Positions 33,066 to 46,229 of a stretch of DNA of 60,000 nt are shown here, in pieces. The DNA is taken from contig OX485806.1 in NCBI GenBank assembly GCA_950295325.1, forward strand, positions 23,500,001 through 23,560,000. Reading direction: 5' to 3'. The stretch's first letter is position 1. Every line of letters begins with the position of its first letter. The DNA is from Polytrichum commune (lineage: Eukaryota > Streptophyta > Polytrichopsida > Polytrichales > Polytrichaceae). The position numbers were made by a program, and so were the translations under genes. The notes beneath the pieces were generated by a model that worked only from the letters and a program-made list of their open reading frames with translations, was not told where the DNA came from and did no database searches.

Positions 33066-33571
33066 TAAATACGACATACTGATAGGATAAGACGATCCCA
33101 GTTTAAAGATAAGTGAACAGAGAAGGGCCTCGGGTGATCAGCTGTTTCTGTACGCTTCTCTGTCCTTCCCGGTTTGTTGAAGACAATTGAAATAATAACT
33201 AACTAGCTAGTTCAATATCAGCTTGACGTTCTTGCCTATTGCTGAAGAATGTTTGTTGAGTTCAATTGAAACTTCCAAATGTGGGGTGAGGATGTGCACA
33301 TGTGAATGTTACAAGGTCAATTTTTTGGGTTGCTATGGTTACTGTATACAAACATAGGCGAGATTTTGAGAGAGACAAATAGATGTGCTTGCTGATGTTT
33401 CCTTCCTGGTGGGAGCTCTGTGGTCTTCCCCCTCCATGGCCTGCTCATTTGTTGATCATGAACATATTCAACAAACATTTGGTGTTGTGATTTTAGTCGG
33501 TGCACTTATATATGATACCACGCCCAGACAAATGCCAGCATGGCAGACCGTCTTTCTGAACCGAGCTTACC
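33066..33571. other. Upstream region of importin-alpha, no feature recognised
   Basis: No repeat match found. The sequence GTGGTTAAGTTAAA at 33,572 is shared with 11,486, so the captured copies may include promoter DNA from about this point. Confidence 0.4.
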
Positions 33572-33843
33572 GTGGTTAAGTTAAACTTCGACCTGCAGTC
33601 AAGGCAGCAACGCCGAATTGCTACTTCGCCTGGTTCGCCATAGCCAGAGCATGCTCTCTGCGTGTCTCTCTCTTTGGGACCCCTCTCGATCTCCTGCTCG
33701 CTCGCTTCATCTCCTCCCGGGCGATTTTTCTTGGCCCCCTTGTTGGCCGGGGCGTAAAGAGGTTTGATTGCTCTTGCAGAGGAATCGTGTGTGGGAATTT
33801 TTTCGGTGGAGTTGGGGAGCGTGGATCGTGAGGTTTGGTCGCC
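33572..33843 (+). promoter_or_regulatory. Importin-alpha core promoter and CT-rich 5' leader
   Basis: GC- and CT-rich sequence ahead of the start codon (GCTCTCTGCG, CTCTCTCTTTGGGACC, CCTCTCGATCTCCTGCTCGC). The part from 33,653 is conserved in both captured exon-1 copies, which suggests that it is transcribed leader. No TATA box is evident. The exact transcription start cannot be placed. Confidence 0.5.
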
Positions 33844-36800
33844 ATGTCGCTCCGCCCTAGCGCCCGCGTGGAGGTTCGCAAGAAAGGGTACAAGCTGGCG
33901 GTGGACGCAGATGAGGCGCGCAGGAAGCGTGAGGAGGGCATGGTGGAGATTCGGAAGAGCAAGAGGGAGGACAGCCTCCTGAAGAAGCGTAGGGAGGGCA
34001 TGCAACAGCAGCAGTTCTCTGCCCCCGTGCAAACCGCTGCGTTGGAGAAGAAGGTGCGTGGGATGTGGGTTTGCGTTTTAGGTTTAGGGATTACGTGAAT
34101 TTAGGTAGGGATCGGGGAGGTGGTGGTTTGCGATTTGGAAGGGTTGACGATTGTGGCGGGCGGACGTAAATTTTGGATTGGATTTGTTGGGCGGATGGTG
34201 GTGGTGTTTGGGACGTCCGTTTGTGCGAGAGTTGTTTGCAGCCACGGCGGTTGATGGACACGGCGACCTGAAATGATGTGCTGACAATGGGGTCCCTCGT
34301 GTGCAGCAATTGGAGAGCCTACCGGCGATGGTTGCGGGAGTGTACTCTGATGAGCCTAGCATACAACTGGAATCGACGACCTCATTTCGAAAGCTTCTAT
34401 CTATCGGTACAGATGTTTTCCAAGCATGAGAAAAGTTTTGGGGTGGTGTGATAGATATTCGTAGCCCACAGCTTACATTTCCGCAGGGATGGTTAGATTG
34501 AGTTGAGAATTTGGCGTGTGTGTGCAGAACGCAGTCCGCCAATTGAAGAGGTGATATCAGCAGGGGTGGTACCTCGATTCGTGGAGTTCCTCGTGAGAAG
34601 CGACTACCCCCAGTTGCAGGTAGAGGTTTGCAGGGCCAAAAATGTGGACTTTGATGTGTTGTAGGGCGATGGCGCAAAAATATGGGTGGGGCCTGCTCGT
34701 GAGCAGTTTGTGACACGGGTGGTTGTTTGTGCAGTTCGAGGCGGCTTGGGCGCTAACGAATATCGCATCGGGAACATCCGACCACACCCGTGTGGTTATC
34801 GACCATGGGGCTGTTCCCATCTTTGTGCAGCTCCTGAGTTCCCCTAGCGATGATGTCCGAGAGCAGGTATAACACAAGGATGGCGGGTGTGTCAATTTTG
34901 AGCATTAGGGTTCGTGGGGGCCATTTTGGGTCCGGTGAATTTGATTGATAGCGAACCCCATGAGACGTGAATTTGATGTGGCTGAAATGGATTATTGATG
35001 TGGAGGTGATTAGGTCGGTTTATTGAGTGGGCTACGAAGTGCAAGCTCATCATAGGAGGTGTGAGTTGTATTTAACAATTGCTGTGTTGGGTAGGGTAAC
35101 GCAGGGTGATGTCCGAATGCATGTTTTTTTATTTCAGCATGGCGCAAGAGTTGTGATCGTTGTTTTTTACGAAAGTAGCAACGGGCAGAATTGGTGTAGA
35201 GTGTTTAGGAGGTGGAATTAACTGGTAGCACGCACTTGCAGGCTGTGTGGGCATTGGGGAATGTTGCTGGCGATTCCCCCAAGTGCAGGGACCTGGTTCT
35301 GAGCAATGGTGCATTGATGCCCCTTCTCGCTCAGCTGACTGACAATACAAAGCTGTCGATGCTAAGGAATGCAACTTGGACCCTTTCAAACTTTTGTCGT
35401 GGCAAACCCCAACCTCCATTCGAGCAAGTGAGTAGTGATGTTGTCATGTTGTGAGATATGGAAGAGGTTTATCTGGGTGTGACAGTGAATGTAGTCCTTT
35501 ATTGGAATCGTGTTATATCTGAATGGGAAAGAGATGGAGCAGGTGGGTATGGCCGTGTTGTGGGGGAGTGGTGTTGTTTTGGTGTTGTAAGCCTTGAGAT
35601 CGGGTAGCTAAGGATGTGATAATTTGAAGGTTGTGATGTCCTCTGTTTTGGAGGAGTTTATACTGAAGAGAATTGTGTTGTTGCAGTCAAGACCGGCACT
35701 TCCAGCCTTGGAGCGACTGATACATTCCCATGATGAAGAGGTTCTAACGGATGCATGCTGGGCTCTTTCTTACTTGTCTGACGGGACCAATGACAAGATC
35801 CAGGCAGTGATTGAAGCTGGTGTATGTCGTCGCCTGGTGGAGCTGTTGCTGTAAGACTCTTATTTTGCCCTTTCCTTGCAGCTAGACTTTCATTGACGAT
35901 TGGTGTGATGGATTTATTGAGGAACAAACTCTTGATGCCTTCCCCCTTTGAGGTTGTGGAAGAACTTTGAAGGTCACTATGACTAGTCAGCGAGGGTCGA
36001 AAACGGGCCAAACGATTGGCTATAGGCTAATACATGGATAACTGAGTTGGATATTTGTTGTGGCTAGCAGCCATCCATCGCCATCAGTACTCATTCCTGC
36101 GTTGCGCACTGTGGGCAACATTGTTACTGGCGATGATCTTCAGACACAGGTGACTTGGTTCTCCACTTGTACCTTGATGGATTTTACTGCAAGTACCAAA
36201 ATGTTCCTTCAGTTCTGAGTAATTTTTACATTGATGTGCATGTGTCCAGTTTGATTACCTAGGCTCAGGAGGCTTGAAGTATCATCCTTTCCATTTTACT
36301 TCTGTAAGGCATTTTTTTTAGCGCTGTAGGGTTGCTCCAGAAGCTGAAGCTGAAAAATGCACCATTGAATTATCATGTATGGCCACAATGCACCTGGGCC
36401 TGTAGGTGCTTGTGGAATGGAATGAAGTGGAGACTAGGACAACTTGGAAGTCATGCATGCTATAGATGTGTGTCTTAAGCTTTGCTCCCGACATTGAAGG
36501 TTGGGATGAAGCATAATTGGCTCTCAATGAAGGTGTAATGGGGTCCAATCAAATGTGTGGACTAAAATTGAATAATTGACTTGGTGTATAAAATTGTTGC
36601 CCATGCCATATTGTGATGGTGTGTTTCAGTTCATCATCAACAATCAGGCGCTTCCATGTTTGTTGGCATTGCTCACCAACAATCATAAGAAGAGCATTAA
36701 GAAGGAGGCCTGCTGGACTATTTCGAACATTACGGCAGGCAACAAGGACCAGATTCAGGTTTATTACATGCTTAACATTGCCCGTGTGTCTTAAAGTTTT

Positions 36801-37667
36801 ATTCTATTGTAATATATGGTAATATTATTACTTAATTTTTTTTTCTTCACTATGTCTCCAATGAAGCATCAAATATGACTAAATTTTATATCTAAAACCT
36901 TGGGATGCTATTATTTAGTGGAGACAATATTTTCTTGGTACATTTTGCAGGCAGTAATTGATGCCAACATCATACCGCCTTTGGTGGCACTTCTGGGGAA
37001 TGCGGAGTTTGACATTAAGAAGGAGGCAGCCTGGGCCATTTCGAATGCCACTTCTGGTGGATCTCCTGACCAAATCAAGTAAGCTTGGGTCGGACTCTTG
37101 TTCATGGAGGAGGATATTAATATGGGAGGTTGTGGCATGTGGGTGTGTTATCTAGTGGCAGTTGTGGTGGATAGATCCAGAGTAGTCGCAGGGGGGAAAA
37201 TGAGAGATGTGGTGGATGCCTAGTTGAAAGATGGAGACGTGCGATCCAAGAGGAAGACTTATTTTTTTGCTTGTTTTTGTGCGTTCAGGTATCTTGTGAC
37301 TCAGGGTTGCATCAAGCCCCTTTGCGACCTCCTGACTTGCCCAGATCCGAGAATTGTGACAGTTTCTTTGGAGGGCCTGGAAAACATCTTGAAGGTGGGA
37401 GAGCAAGAAAAGGACCTTGGCAACAACGGGAGCCTGAACCTATATGCACGGTACATCGATGAAGCGGAGGGTTTGGAGAAGATCGAGAATCTGCAGACCC
37501 ATGACAACAATGAAATTTATGAAAAAGCTGTGAAAATTTTGGAGACGTACTGGCTTGAAGAGGACGAGGATCAAAATCTGGCGCCTGGTGTAGAGGGTCA
37601 ACAAAACTTTGCTTTCGGTGCAAGTCAAGCTACAACACCTCCCCCTGGTGGCTATACCTTCGGTTGA
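33844..37667 (+). CDS. IMPA: Importin subunit alpha (nuclear import adaptor), intact 10-exon gene
   Basis: Binds classical nuclear localisation signals in cargo and links them to importin-beta for passage through the nuclear pore. Exons: 33,844-34,053; 34,307-34,406; 34,528-34,619; 34,735-34,866; 35,242-35,427; 35,687-35,850; 36,068-36,149; 36,630-36,758; 36,951-37,078; 37,289-37,667. All introns are GT-AG and phases close to an open frame of 533 residues, the usual length. Residues 1-70 are the importin-beta-binding domain ([28 protein letters not shown]). ARM repeats carry the W/N ladder that holds NLS lysines: WALTNIASG (139), WALGNVAGD (181), WTLSNFCRG (224), WALSYLSDG (265), WTISNITAG (351), WAISNATSG (393). 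The acidic C-terminal part [11 protein letters not shown] precedes a Gly-rich tail ending GGYTFG. The start is chosen because [14 protein letters not shown] is the standard plant N-terminus. Confidence 0.97.
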
Positions 37668-39148
37668 AAGGTGGGATGAACATTTTCCTTGTGCCATTTG
37701 GTGTTTTGAGTATGGAAAGTACGATGATTAATACTTGGAGTGAAGTTGATGAAAAGGTGGCAAGAAGTTGGGGTACTCTTACTGGGTAAATTATTGGGGT
37801 TTGAGAAGGTGGGTTGATTTGTCCGGAGGAGATTTGATTTGGGCACAAGAGTAGCATTTTGGTGGCCCTGGTAGAATTGGTTCTGATGGGTTCCTTTTGT
37901 GCAGGTGTGAGGCATGCCTGGAGAAGTTCCAGTCCTTGATTGTTTTTGAGGACAGGGTATCTTTGACAAGCAAGTTGTCCCATATAGTGATGTTTTTCTA
38001 GCAGTGACCCAATATGCGGGTTACTGTTGGGAAGGTGTGTCCGGTCCTCGAGTCTTACTGGCCGCTGAATGGCGGCGGTTCAGTGAAATATTTGGTTGTG
38101 GGATCAACCTCTCTAACCAAACTAATCCGTTCAAAGTATCAGCAATTGTGGACGATAAACTGTCCAAACTTTGACTACTTTGTTGGGTCCGGGTTCCCAA
38201 ACCGAAACCTATACCTTGCTGCAACAGCTGCTGCAAGAACGTTTCATTCTCACCCACATGTGTAGGCCACGTCGGTGAGGAGTTCTGAATTGGGTTAAGA
38301 CATGGATGTCTTTCTCACAGAGCTCTGGCCTTTGACATGTCAAACTGCAAGATGCACCCCAGTCTGTGTTGCCTATGTGTAGATGCATCTATACAGTTGA
38401 TAACCTTCCAGCGGACAGCAGTAATTGCTGTCCACTGTATGCTTTAAGCTGCTGAAGCCCAAAGGAGGATCCCACCCTGGGGTGGTGAGCTGATGTCCCA
38501 GTTTTATCACCTCAGATGCTAATTGTTAACCATGCCTTGCATGGTAGATACCAATACTTGAGTCCGGCCTGCGAGATGCAGGATGCTCAAGCTCTGACCC
38601 AAATTCTCTGCTTCCAGGTTCTCTGGTGGTGGGAGTGATTCTATGATACCACTCTTCTTGAGTGACGCAAGTGTTGAGAGAGTTTGCGCCGGTCTCTTTG
38701 AGGGGAACCGGCAGAATGAACTCTACGTGTACATACCTGACCCTCGCACAATTAACCAGCTGACACAATTCCAACATAAACTGTGTGTTATTTGTTGGCT
38801 TCGGATGCGGTGATACAGCGTGTGTTGTTGTAGACCAGGTTGCACCGGATGCGATGTAATACTAGGTGTCGTAGTGGTTTATGCTCCATGTTCTTAGCTT
38901 GGAATTGTATTTCTGGAATTAGGCTTTTGCAATGAGTTGCATTGTACACTTGGCAGAAGCGCATAATTTTGTTGTAGAGTCCGTATGTTTAAGGATTTTA
39001 CACCTATCGAGACAGGTTCGTTTGATACTATGGTGTCGTATAATGTGTTTAGGCCATCCACAACTTGCTTGTGATGGCACCTTGCATGAACTGTAGCCTT
39101 TGGTGGCACTACATGAAACCTGTCAATAAATAAGATTATGGTTACATG
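37668..39148 (+). other. Importin-alpha 3' region, probable long 3' UTR with poly-A signal
   Basis: Homology with the region behind the second copy continues to about 39,148, just past AATAAA at 39,125-39,130. This suggests that the duplicated unit ended near the transcript end. A possible 3'-UTR intron runs from GGTGGGATG (about 37,672) to TTTTGTGCAG (about 37,904). No coding frame is convincing. Confidence 0.5.
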
Positions 39149-40639
39149 TTAGGTTAAATGCATCGGGTTTCTGCTTGGCAAATGTCATGATTATTGTGAT
39201 GTTTTGATGTGATACTGGTGGCAAACTCTCTACTTGTCAAGAACACTATCAATATGTAACTTGTTCTTGGAGTGCACTTTCAAATGTATTGAATACACTC
39301 TAAACGCCGTAGGATCACACCTGTTGTTCTAGAAATAACCAACACATCAAATTCCCAACATGGATGAAACCCCAAGCATCTGACGAAGAATTCCACTGTT
39401 TGCTAAGAAGATATTTACAATACTCAAAAATAGGTGAACGAAAACGGGCCTCGAAATCACCACTATCATCCAATGCATAAACGATCCTGCAACAGTATTT
39501 ATGTGGGTTTGATCTCAAATTCAAAACAACTTAGCTTCTCAGGATATGTAGAAAGCAAAATTAATAGGGCCTGCATTTGAGATTGGTAAGCGAAGACCTT
39601 CACAATATCATTGCATGCACTTGTACGTGTGCAACTTCTTAAAGAGCTAACCACATTAGTGGATTTAGTTCTTGAGAGATGTGTAGGACATGTGCGAGAG
39701 AGAAGACTAGGGTTTAGGATTAGGGTTTAGTGTTTAGAACAATTCCTCACATAAGAAATCTATGTTATCATAATACATGATCCACCTTAACAAATCAACA
39801 TGCCATTTGGTCTTCCTGGGCAAAGTGGCACGTCCATCCACCAAGAATTCAACAATTGGCATAAGAAGATGAATAAGGTTGAGAAGATGACACTCCATAT
39901 ATTGACAGGTGTTGCAATGCGAGGGTTTGGGTTGATTTCTTTGGTGGTTTGTAGTAATGACAAACCTCTGATACAAGGGAGTGAAATGTGACATTAGGGA
40001 ACGAGAATTAAACTAAGAACATGTGTTCCTAGGGTTTTGGGATATTAGAGAGTGAGTGACATTACAGAGGTTGATATCATGGAGTTTAGGGTGTACCTAA
40101 ATGTTATTGAAGATTTGGGTATAAATACACATCTTGGGTGGCCTTGGATACAAAATCATGCTTAGTATTTTGACCACCAATGTCGAATTTATTGATTTCG
40201 CTCTGGGGAATGTTGAGTTGTTTGAGTGCTCGATTTCAATGTTCATGGATGGTGCCTCTTATTCATGCTACAAAATATGGTACAACAAAGTATGATCAGT
40301 CCTTTTTTTTATTTTTAATAAACCTGAATCAACCATAATTGTGCATGGATGGGAAGAGTTCAATTACCCTTTAACTTGAACTAAAGCCAACTCTTGATGT
40401 ACTTCCATGTAGACATTCCTCATTGTCTAAGCTTGTACATTTCTAAACACATTTGATTGGAAACCGACTGAAAGGAATTTATTGAGAAACAACTCATGCC
40501 CTTCCCGATCCCTGGTAATTGTGTGTTAGACATAATTTTTGGTTCATATGGGCTAGCAAACTCGTTCAGATAGGAGGGAACTAGACTAGCACACCCAACT
40601 GACCATAACCTCCTCAATGCTGAAAGACTTCATGACCTA
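39149..40639. other. No recognisable gene; telomere-like motif
   Basis: AGGGTTTAGGATTAGGGTTTAG at about 39,708-39,729 contains two plant telomere-type TTTAGGG units, too short to be meaningful alone. The short frames have no motif. Confidence 0.45.
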
Positions 40640-41008
40640 CAAAACATACTAAGAGCATAAGTATATGCTAGCCTAAATCCAAGTTCACATACATAGACAA
40701 ATGGATACTCAACGACCAAATTAAACATAAACCCTCCAACATGTTATGGAAAACCCCCGGCACATCTGACATACAAACACACAAAAATTCCGGTATGCCC
40801 AATCCATGGGCAATCAACGAAAATATATTTTGCCAACTATTCACCCAAACCCGAATAGCACACTATACCCAAACAACCAACTCTACACATGGCCACACCT
40901 ATTCTACATGTGCACTAACTTACACATAGAAATGTTCCGCATAGCCCACCACAACAAAGCAGTTCACCAAACAACCCACAATCTCCAATCCAACAAACAC
41001 ACATGACA
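40640..41008 (+). pseudogene. LINE fragment, copy 3 (zinc-knuckle region)
   Basis: Contains TWPHLFYMCTNLHIEMFRI, then AHHNKAVHQ and a conserved LQSNKHT, matching the zinc-knuckle/HN region of copy 1 (TWSHLLSTCT...HNNDVHQ...LQSNKH). The first two knuckle cysteines are replaced by S and Y. It is truncated on both sides and converges on copy 2. Confidence 0.6.
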
Positions 41009-41019
41009 CTAGAAAAGAA

Positions 41020-43500
41020 AAGAAAAAATAACGCCCGTATATAAATACCAACATGAATATGAGCTCGTTGGCCTTATATTGATCACAATATTCCGTGATG
41101 CAGTGTAAGGTGTTATGCCTCCTTCGGGAGGTGGGCTGTGATGGTGTACTAGTCATCCCAATTTATTAAGGTGGGGGGACAAGTGTTTGTTTGTTGTCTA
41201 ATTTTCTCTTGTTTAGTACTAGGTATGTGAGGTATTTGATAGCATTTTGATGTATGCCTTTCAAAAGGTTTTTAATGTTGGACTTTGGCATTTTAGTTTT
41301 GTGAGTTTGTCTATGAAGTGTTCATGTATGGCTACTCTTACTCCGGCTGTGTTTGTAATAAGGGGGTTTGTTTTCCATCCATTATTTTGGATGGCATTAA
41401 TCAGTGGATCATATTTGGTGTGCTTATTTGTGAGGGCTTGTTCAGGGGACCTATCATGGCAGTATGTGAGTTCGATGAATTGGATTGTGTGGTTGGGGGA
41501 TGGTGATATGGGTAGTTGTGTTTGGGTTGGGGCTCTGACCATGCACAAGATGTCCAATTGTAGTTTGGCTTGGCATTGACATGGTTTTTGGGGCCATGTG
41601 CATTGAAGGAGCTATTTTGGGATTGTTTGTTCTTTTGGTTGTTAAGATGGCAGCGTTGGTCAGGGTGAAGAACCGAGTGTTTTTATTGGCTTGTAATGTC
41701 TAAGTGATAAGGTGTACTGCCTTGTTATGTCTTGCAATTTTGATCATGGTAGGTATGACTGCTCGCATGTAGATAGTAGGTAAGGCCATGTGTCTCCTTC
41801 ATTTTTATGGCATAATGTATAATTAGGAATATGGTGTGTGAGGAGCTTGAAGATATTTTTCTTGAAGATGCTTGAATTTTGGTGTTTAGGTGATTTGGGT
41901 ATTTGGCACATTTTTGTTATGCCAAAAATAGTTGGAGAGTTCCTGATTTATTTGGGTGTTTGATAACCACTTGTCTACATATGGATATTGATTTTTGGCT
42001 GATACGGTTTCGTGGTTTTCGTGTTCTTTTGTTATGAATTTGTGTAGATTACATATGGCTCTGTCATGTGTGCCTATTGGGCAGTTGGTTGGCCAGTAGG
42101 GGGTAGGATGGGCTATGTGTATGTGTGGGGTATTGGTTGGTTTTTCTTTGAGTGTCCCCTCATTAGCTAGTGTGTCAGCTATTTTGTTTCTGGTGATACC
42201 ATAATGTGCTTTTACTTTGTGTATGTGGACTTTGTGTGGGGTCCAATATATTTGATGTACTATGGCTGTTATGAGTAATTTGTTTGGGTGGTGGTGTTGT
42301 GATGTTGGATGTTGGATGTTGGATATGATTGTTCATTAAGGATATGCTATTAAGGTTGTTTGTAAACATGTGTGTGTTTATTCAGATGATTTGTATAGTT
42401 TTGATAGCGATGAGTATTGCGTTTAGCTTTGCTTTAAGTATATTTTGGTATACATGTAGTTTTTATGATATTTGGGTGTTGTTGGGGCTATATACTTCCG
42501 ATCCCTCTAGTAGGCCTTTGGGTTTTGTGGATGGTGGGATTAATGACCCGTCCATGTATATGCATTGTTGTGGATGAAATTTAAGGGGGTATATGTGTTT
42601 GTATGTGGCTGGTGAAGGTATTGTAGTGGTGTTCTTAGTGTGTGGGGTGTTTATTTTGGGGGCATTTTTCCATACATTGGAGAATTTAACATTGTAGTGT
42701 GTGGGGGTGAGTTTGATGCGATGGGTGTCTATGTGTGTGCTCATTGCTTGTTTTAAGACTTGTAGTTCATTTGGGGTTTGGACGTTCGTGGTTGGATTTG
42801 CTTGGTTGTGTATGCAAATGATTGATGTTAGTGATGGTTCAGTGTATCGGTAGTATTTTGGCCATTCTGGTGTGGGGTTGTAGTGTATAGTGGTATTGTG
42901 GTATTGTGGTATTGTGGACATCGTGTGTATGTCGGCATTTGTGGTGAGTGGGAGTTGTTGTGGTGTCCAATCCTTGTGGTTGACTATTAGGATGGTGATC
43001 GTTTGTGCATCTTCTTTGGCGGCCATTCTAGCCCAGTGGATGGCTTCTAAAGTCATGTTGTGGTCCGTGGGGAATGCTAGGCCTATTCCTGAGGATTTCA
43101 CGTGTCCCATCGAGGCAAATAGTATTTCCCGATTGTGTGGTGAGTTATATTGTGTAAGTTGGATGGGGTAGGTGAGGGGGGATGAGTAGTATAAGTGTGT
43201 GATTTTAAAGGAGTCTATTAATAATTTGGTGATTTCGGGGTGTAGAGTTTGATGTAAGTTGTTTGATTATAATTATTTGGTTTTTTCTTGGGGAGTGTGG
43301 TTATATATCTTTGTATAAGCTATAGTATTTCGGTTTCGAAGTCTTGTGGTGGTGGTTGTAGGAAGCTAGTTAAGTGGTGGAGGTTGTTATGAGAGAATCG
43401 GTTCTAGCCAGTGTAGTCTTTCGGTAGTGAGGGTAGCTACGTAGTTTCCGCTTTGGTCATATACGTTAGATTTTGAGGCTTGTGTTTGTATGGTTGTTTG
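41020..43500 (-). pseudogene. Non-LTR retrotransposon remnant, copy 2 (RNase H to R2-like endonuclease)
   Basis: Best-preserved copy, on the minus strand. A 215-codon frame (43,110-42,463) contains EAIHWARMAAKEDAQTITIL, of unknown role, and the RNase H start CIYMDGSLIPP. Then come FTNNLNSISLMNNHI, and HIHKVKAHYGITRNKIAD with the RNase H H-x4-N-x2-AD signature (about 42,170-42,240). IARHNKAVH follows (about 41,720), then LQLDILCMV...QFIELTYCHDR...NKHTKYDPLI (41,261-41,590), the restriction-like endonuclease layout. Frameshifts separate the pieces. No reverse transcriptase was found, so it is incomplete upstream, where it meets the inverted arm. Confidence 0.68.
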
Positions 43501-45253
43501 TTGGTGAGGATGCCTTTATTTGGGTTACATTCTTGGGTGGCTATCTTCAGGATAATTATGAGCGGTGTTTCACTTATACTGAGATAGGAAGTGACCACCA
43601 ATTGTCGAAGATAGAGGGCAATAGCCTTGTGAGAAAAACAATTGAATGCCAATTAGACAAGTACTTAATTAAAGGTTGTGTGAGCATGAATTTAGTGAAA
43701 GCAAATAGTATTTGACAAGAGGCCAATAGAGTTGTGAGACTAAGAGTGACTTTGAGTGAGGCCAGTGATTGGCAAAGTCAAGTTACGTGAGAAAAGTTTT
43801 ACAGATAAAAGAAATATAAGAGAAAAGAAGATATGAGGTCAAGTTTATTAAGCAATAATTTTGGAACAAGACACTTAGCATGAAAGAGGTAAAGACAAAC
43901 AATCAACCAAGAACATGAAAGTGAGAGCAATAGTCTTGAAAATTAATTAAGAGGACAATGATCCATAATCGATCAAGAAGGCAAATAGCCAAGGAAGAGG
44001 CGTATATCAAATAACAGTAAGAAGGAGCCGAAATGTGCGAAAAAGGCCATAGCCTATGGGAAGAGTGAATCACTGAGTGTGAGCAAAATAGGAAGTGGCA
44101 TGCGATGGACATAGTCATAACTGATTAGTTTGATAGGCCATAGCCAAACCCTAGGTTGAGAGTTCGGCAAGTAATCCCAAAGAAAGAAGCTTGCCAAGAG
44201 AGGCTTGCGACGGGCATAATGATCATCAAGATTGATGAGCCATAGCCACGTCAAAAGTTGAGATTCAATCTAGAGAAAGGACATTACCTAGAAAAGAGAA
44301 AGACTTCACCTTACATAATTAAATGAAAAATAATAAAGATTATTTGTGTGCGCAAGATAGGCTAAGAGCATAAAAATAAAGTAGATAGCCTATATGATGA
44401 TGTGTTGATGTTAAGTTAACCTATGTGGTTGATTTTTGAGATAAGTTGCCAGGTCCACCAAAGATGAAGGTGATGATTACAAATGTGAAGTTTGGCATGA
44501 TGATTGTAAGTTAATTGAAATGAATTGTATTTGAGATTATCCCAAGCATAATTCATGTCAATTAAAGACGATGCAATTTCTCAAAAGACATTACCCCAGA
44601 CATTGTCATGACTATAAGCCATTTAATACTTGCCAAGCTTTTGAGGTTTGTGACGGATTTAGAGGATGAAATGAGAGTAATAGAAGTTCACACACACATA
44701 GGATTGAATCACACATGACTGAGAAAACACAATGAACCATGAGAGTGGATATTAAGTTTAATAAAGAAGAAGTGAAGGAGTAAAAGACCTAGAATGTTAT
44801 TAGAATCCTTAATCCAATGTGACATTAATCCTTATAGACATTGGCTTAGTTTTTCTTGAGACCTAGTGCCCTGGGTTGTTTCCTTGGGTGAGTTTGAAGC
44901 CTAATGAAAACATTAAGTACAGTCAACCTACCAAATTGATTAACACATGTTATGTTGCAAACCCCTCTTAAAACACTGATGGTGACCCAATATGGGCTAG
45001 GACAACGCTTAAGGGTTATTGAAATAACTTCTTAACTTTGCAAATTTGATCACAACCTTGATGGAATTGGACAAAACTAAGTTTCACAATTCAAACAATA
45101 GGCTCAACTTGTTTGGATGTCCTTATCCAACATAGTTTTAAAAGTTTGTGTAAGCTTACGCAAAGACTTAGCCATTTTAAGAATATAGGGCACCCATGTA
45201 GGCATAAGGATCCCACCTATCAAACAACAACGCCAAGTCCAAATTCCATAATT

Positions 45254-46229
45254 CTCACATCCTTGAAGTTACTTCCGAAAGTATCATAATGTTTCATCGT
45301 GACAATTTTATCCAATAGCTTGGTTGCACGTGTATTGGAACAAGAAACAATCAACAAGCCGGAGCTCTTTAAATACTTAAGATACATGCTCGAGTTGATT
45401 CCCTTCCCAATGCCACGCAAGCAACTAAAGTAGTGTTGGCTTGGTTCCGAGACTCGGTCAATGGGCACCGGGTCCTAGGGTTTGGTTGGTTGGGGGGGGG
45501 GGTTCAATGGTGCCTTGTAGTTTTGGTCATCTACTTAGGTGTTGTGGTGGGGGCCATGTTGCCTTGGCATACAAGGGACAGTGGACTGGATTGAAATGCA
45601 TCCAATGCTTTGAGCTTTTAAGTAGACGTGCCTAATTCCAACATAGCAATAGTTTAGACACTTATATTTGATTGGTATGTGGTTAGGTGTGGATCTAACA
45701 ATGGACAATAAATAAACATGTGTTTGAAAGAGATTGGACTATGTATTCAAAATATGCTAACTATTTTATGTTCATAAGTCAACATATTTGGAAGGGAGGG
45801 GGGTTGGGGGGGGGGTATATGACCATATTATGAACGTGACAATCTTTACTTTGATATTGAAAGATACTCATATGAGCTCCAATTTTTTTGAGGAAGATGG
45901 TTACATGCACGATTTGGATTCGGTAATTGCTTGTTTTATATCCTTACTACAAGTGAGTGCAAAGAGATAAGTATATACCTTAGGCCTTAGGATGCTCAAC
46001 TTAACTTATGAATCATGGGGCGCATAGGGATATACGGTAGAAGAGTCTATCTTGGACACTTTGAGCACTATGGTCCCCTTACCTAGTACAATAATTCATT
46101 TGGATTAGCAATTACGTTATGAAGACAATGCAACAAAGATCACATGAAGCATATCTAATTTCTATAGAAATGCTTGCATTTGACCCTTGCTAACTACATG
46201 GGCCTTTCCAAAACGACTAGTGTTGTTCA
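45254..46229 (-). repeat. Repeat block R, copy 3
   Basis: Inverted copy of block R, without insertions, ending at the exon-1 junction (TTCA, 46,226-46,229). Confidence 0.8.
45977..45991 (-). other. Probable transposon excision footprint
   Basis: On the minus strand this reads CCTAAGGCCTAAGGT. Block R copy 2 has a single CCTAAGGT here, and copy 1 has CCTAAGGT on each side of a 599-bp MITE. The doubled target, missing one base at the junction, is what imprecise excision of the MITE would leave. Confidence 0.8.

Noticed and set aside
39708-39729. Interstitial telomere
   Set aside because: Only two TTTAGGG-type units; too short to distinguish from chance.
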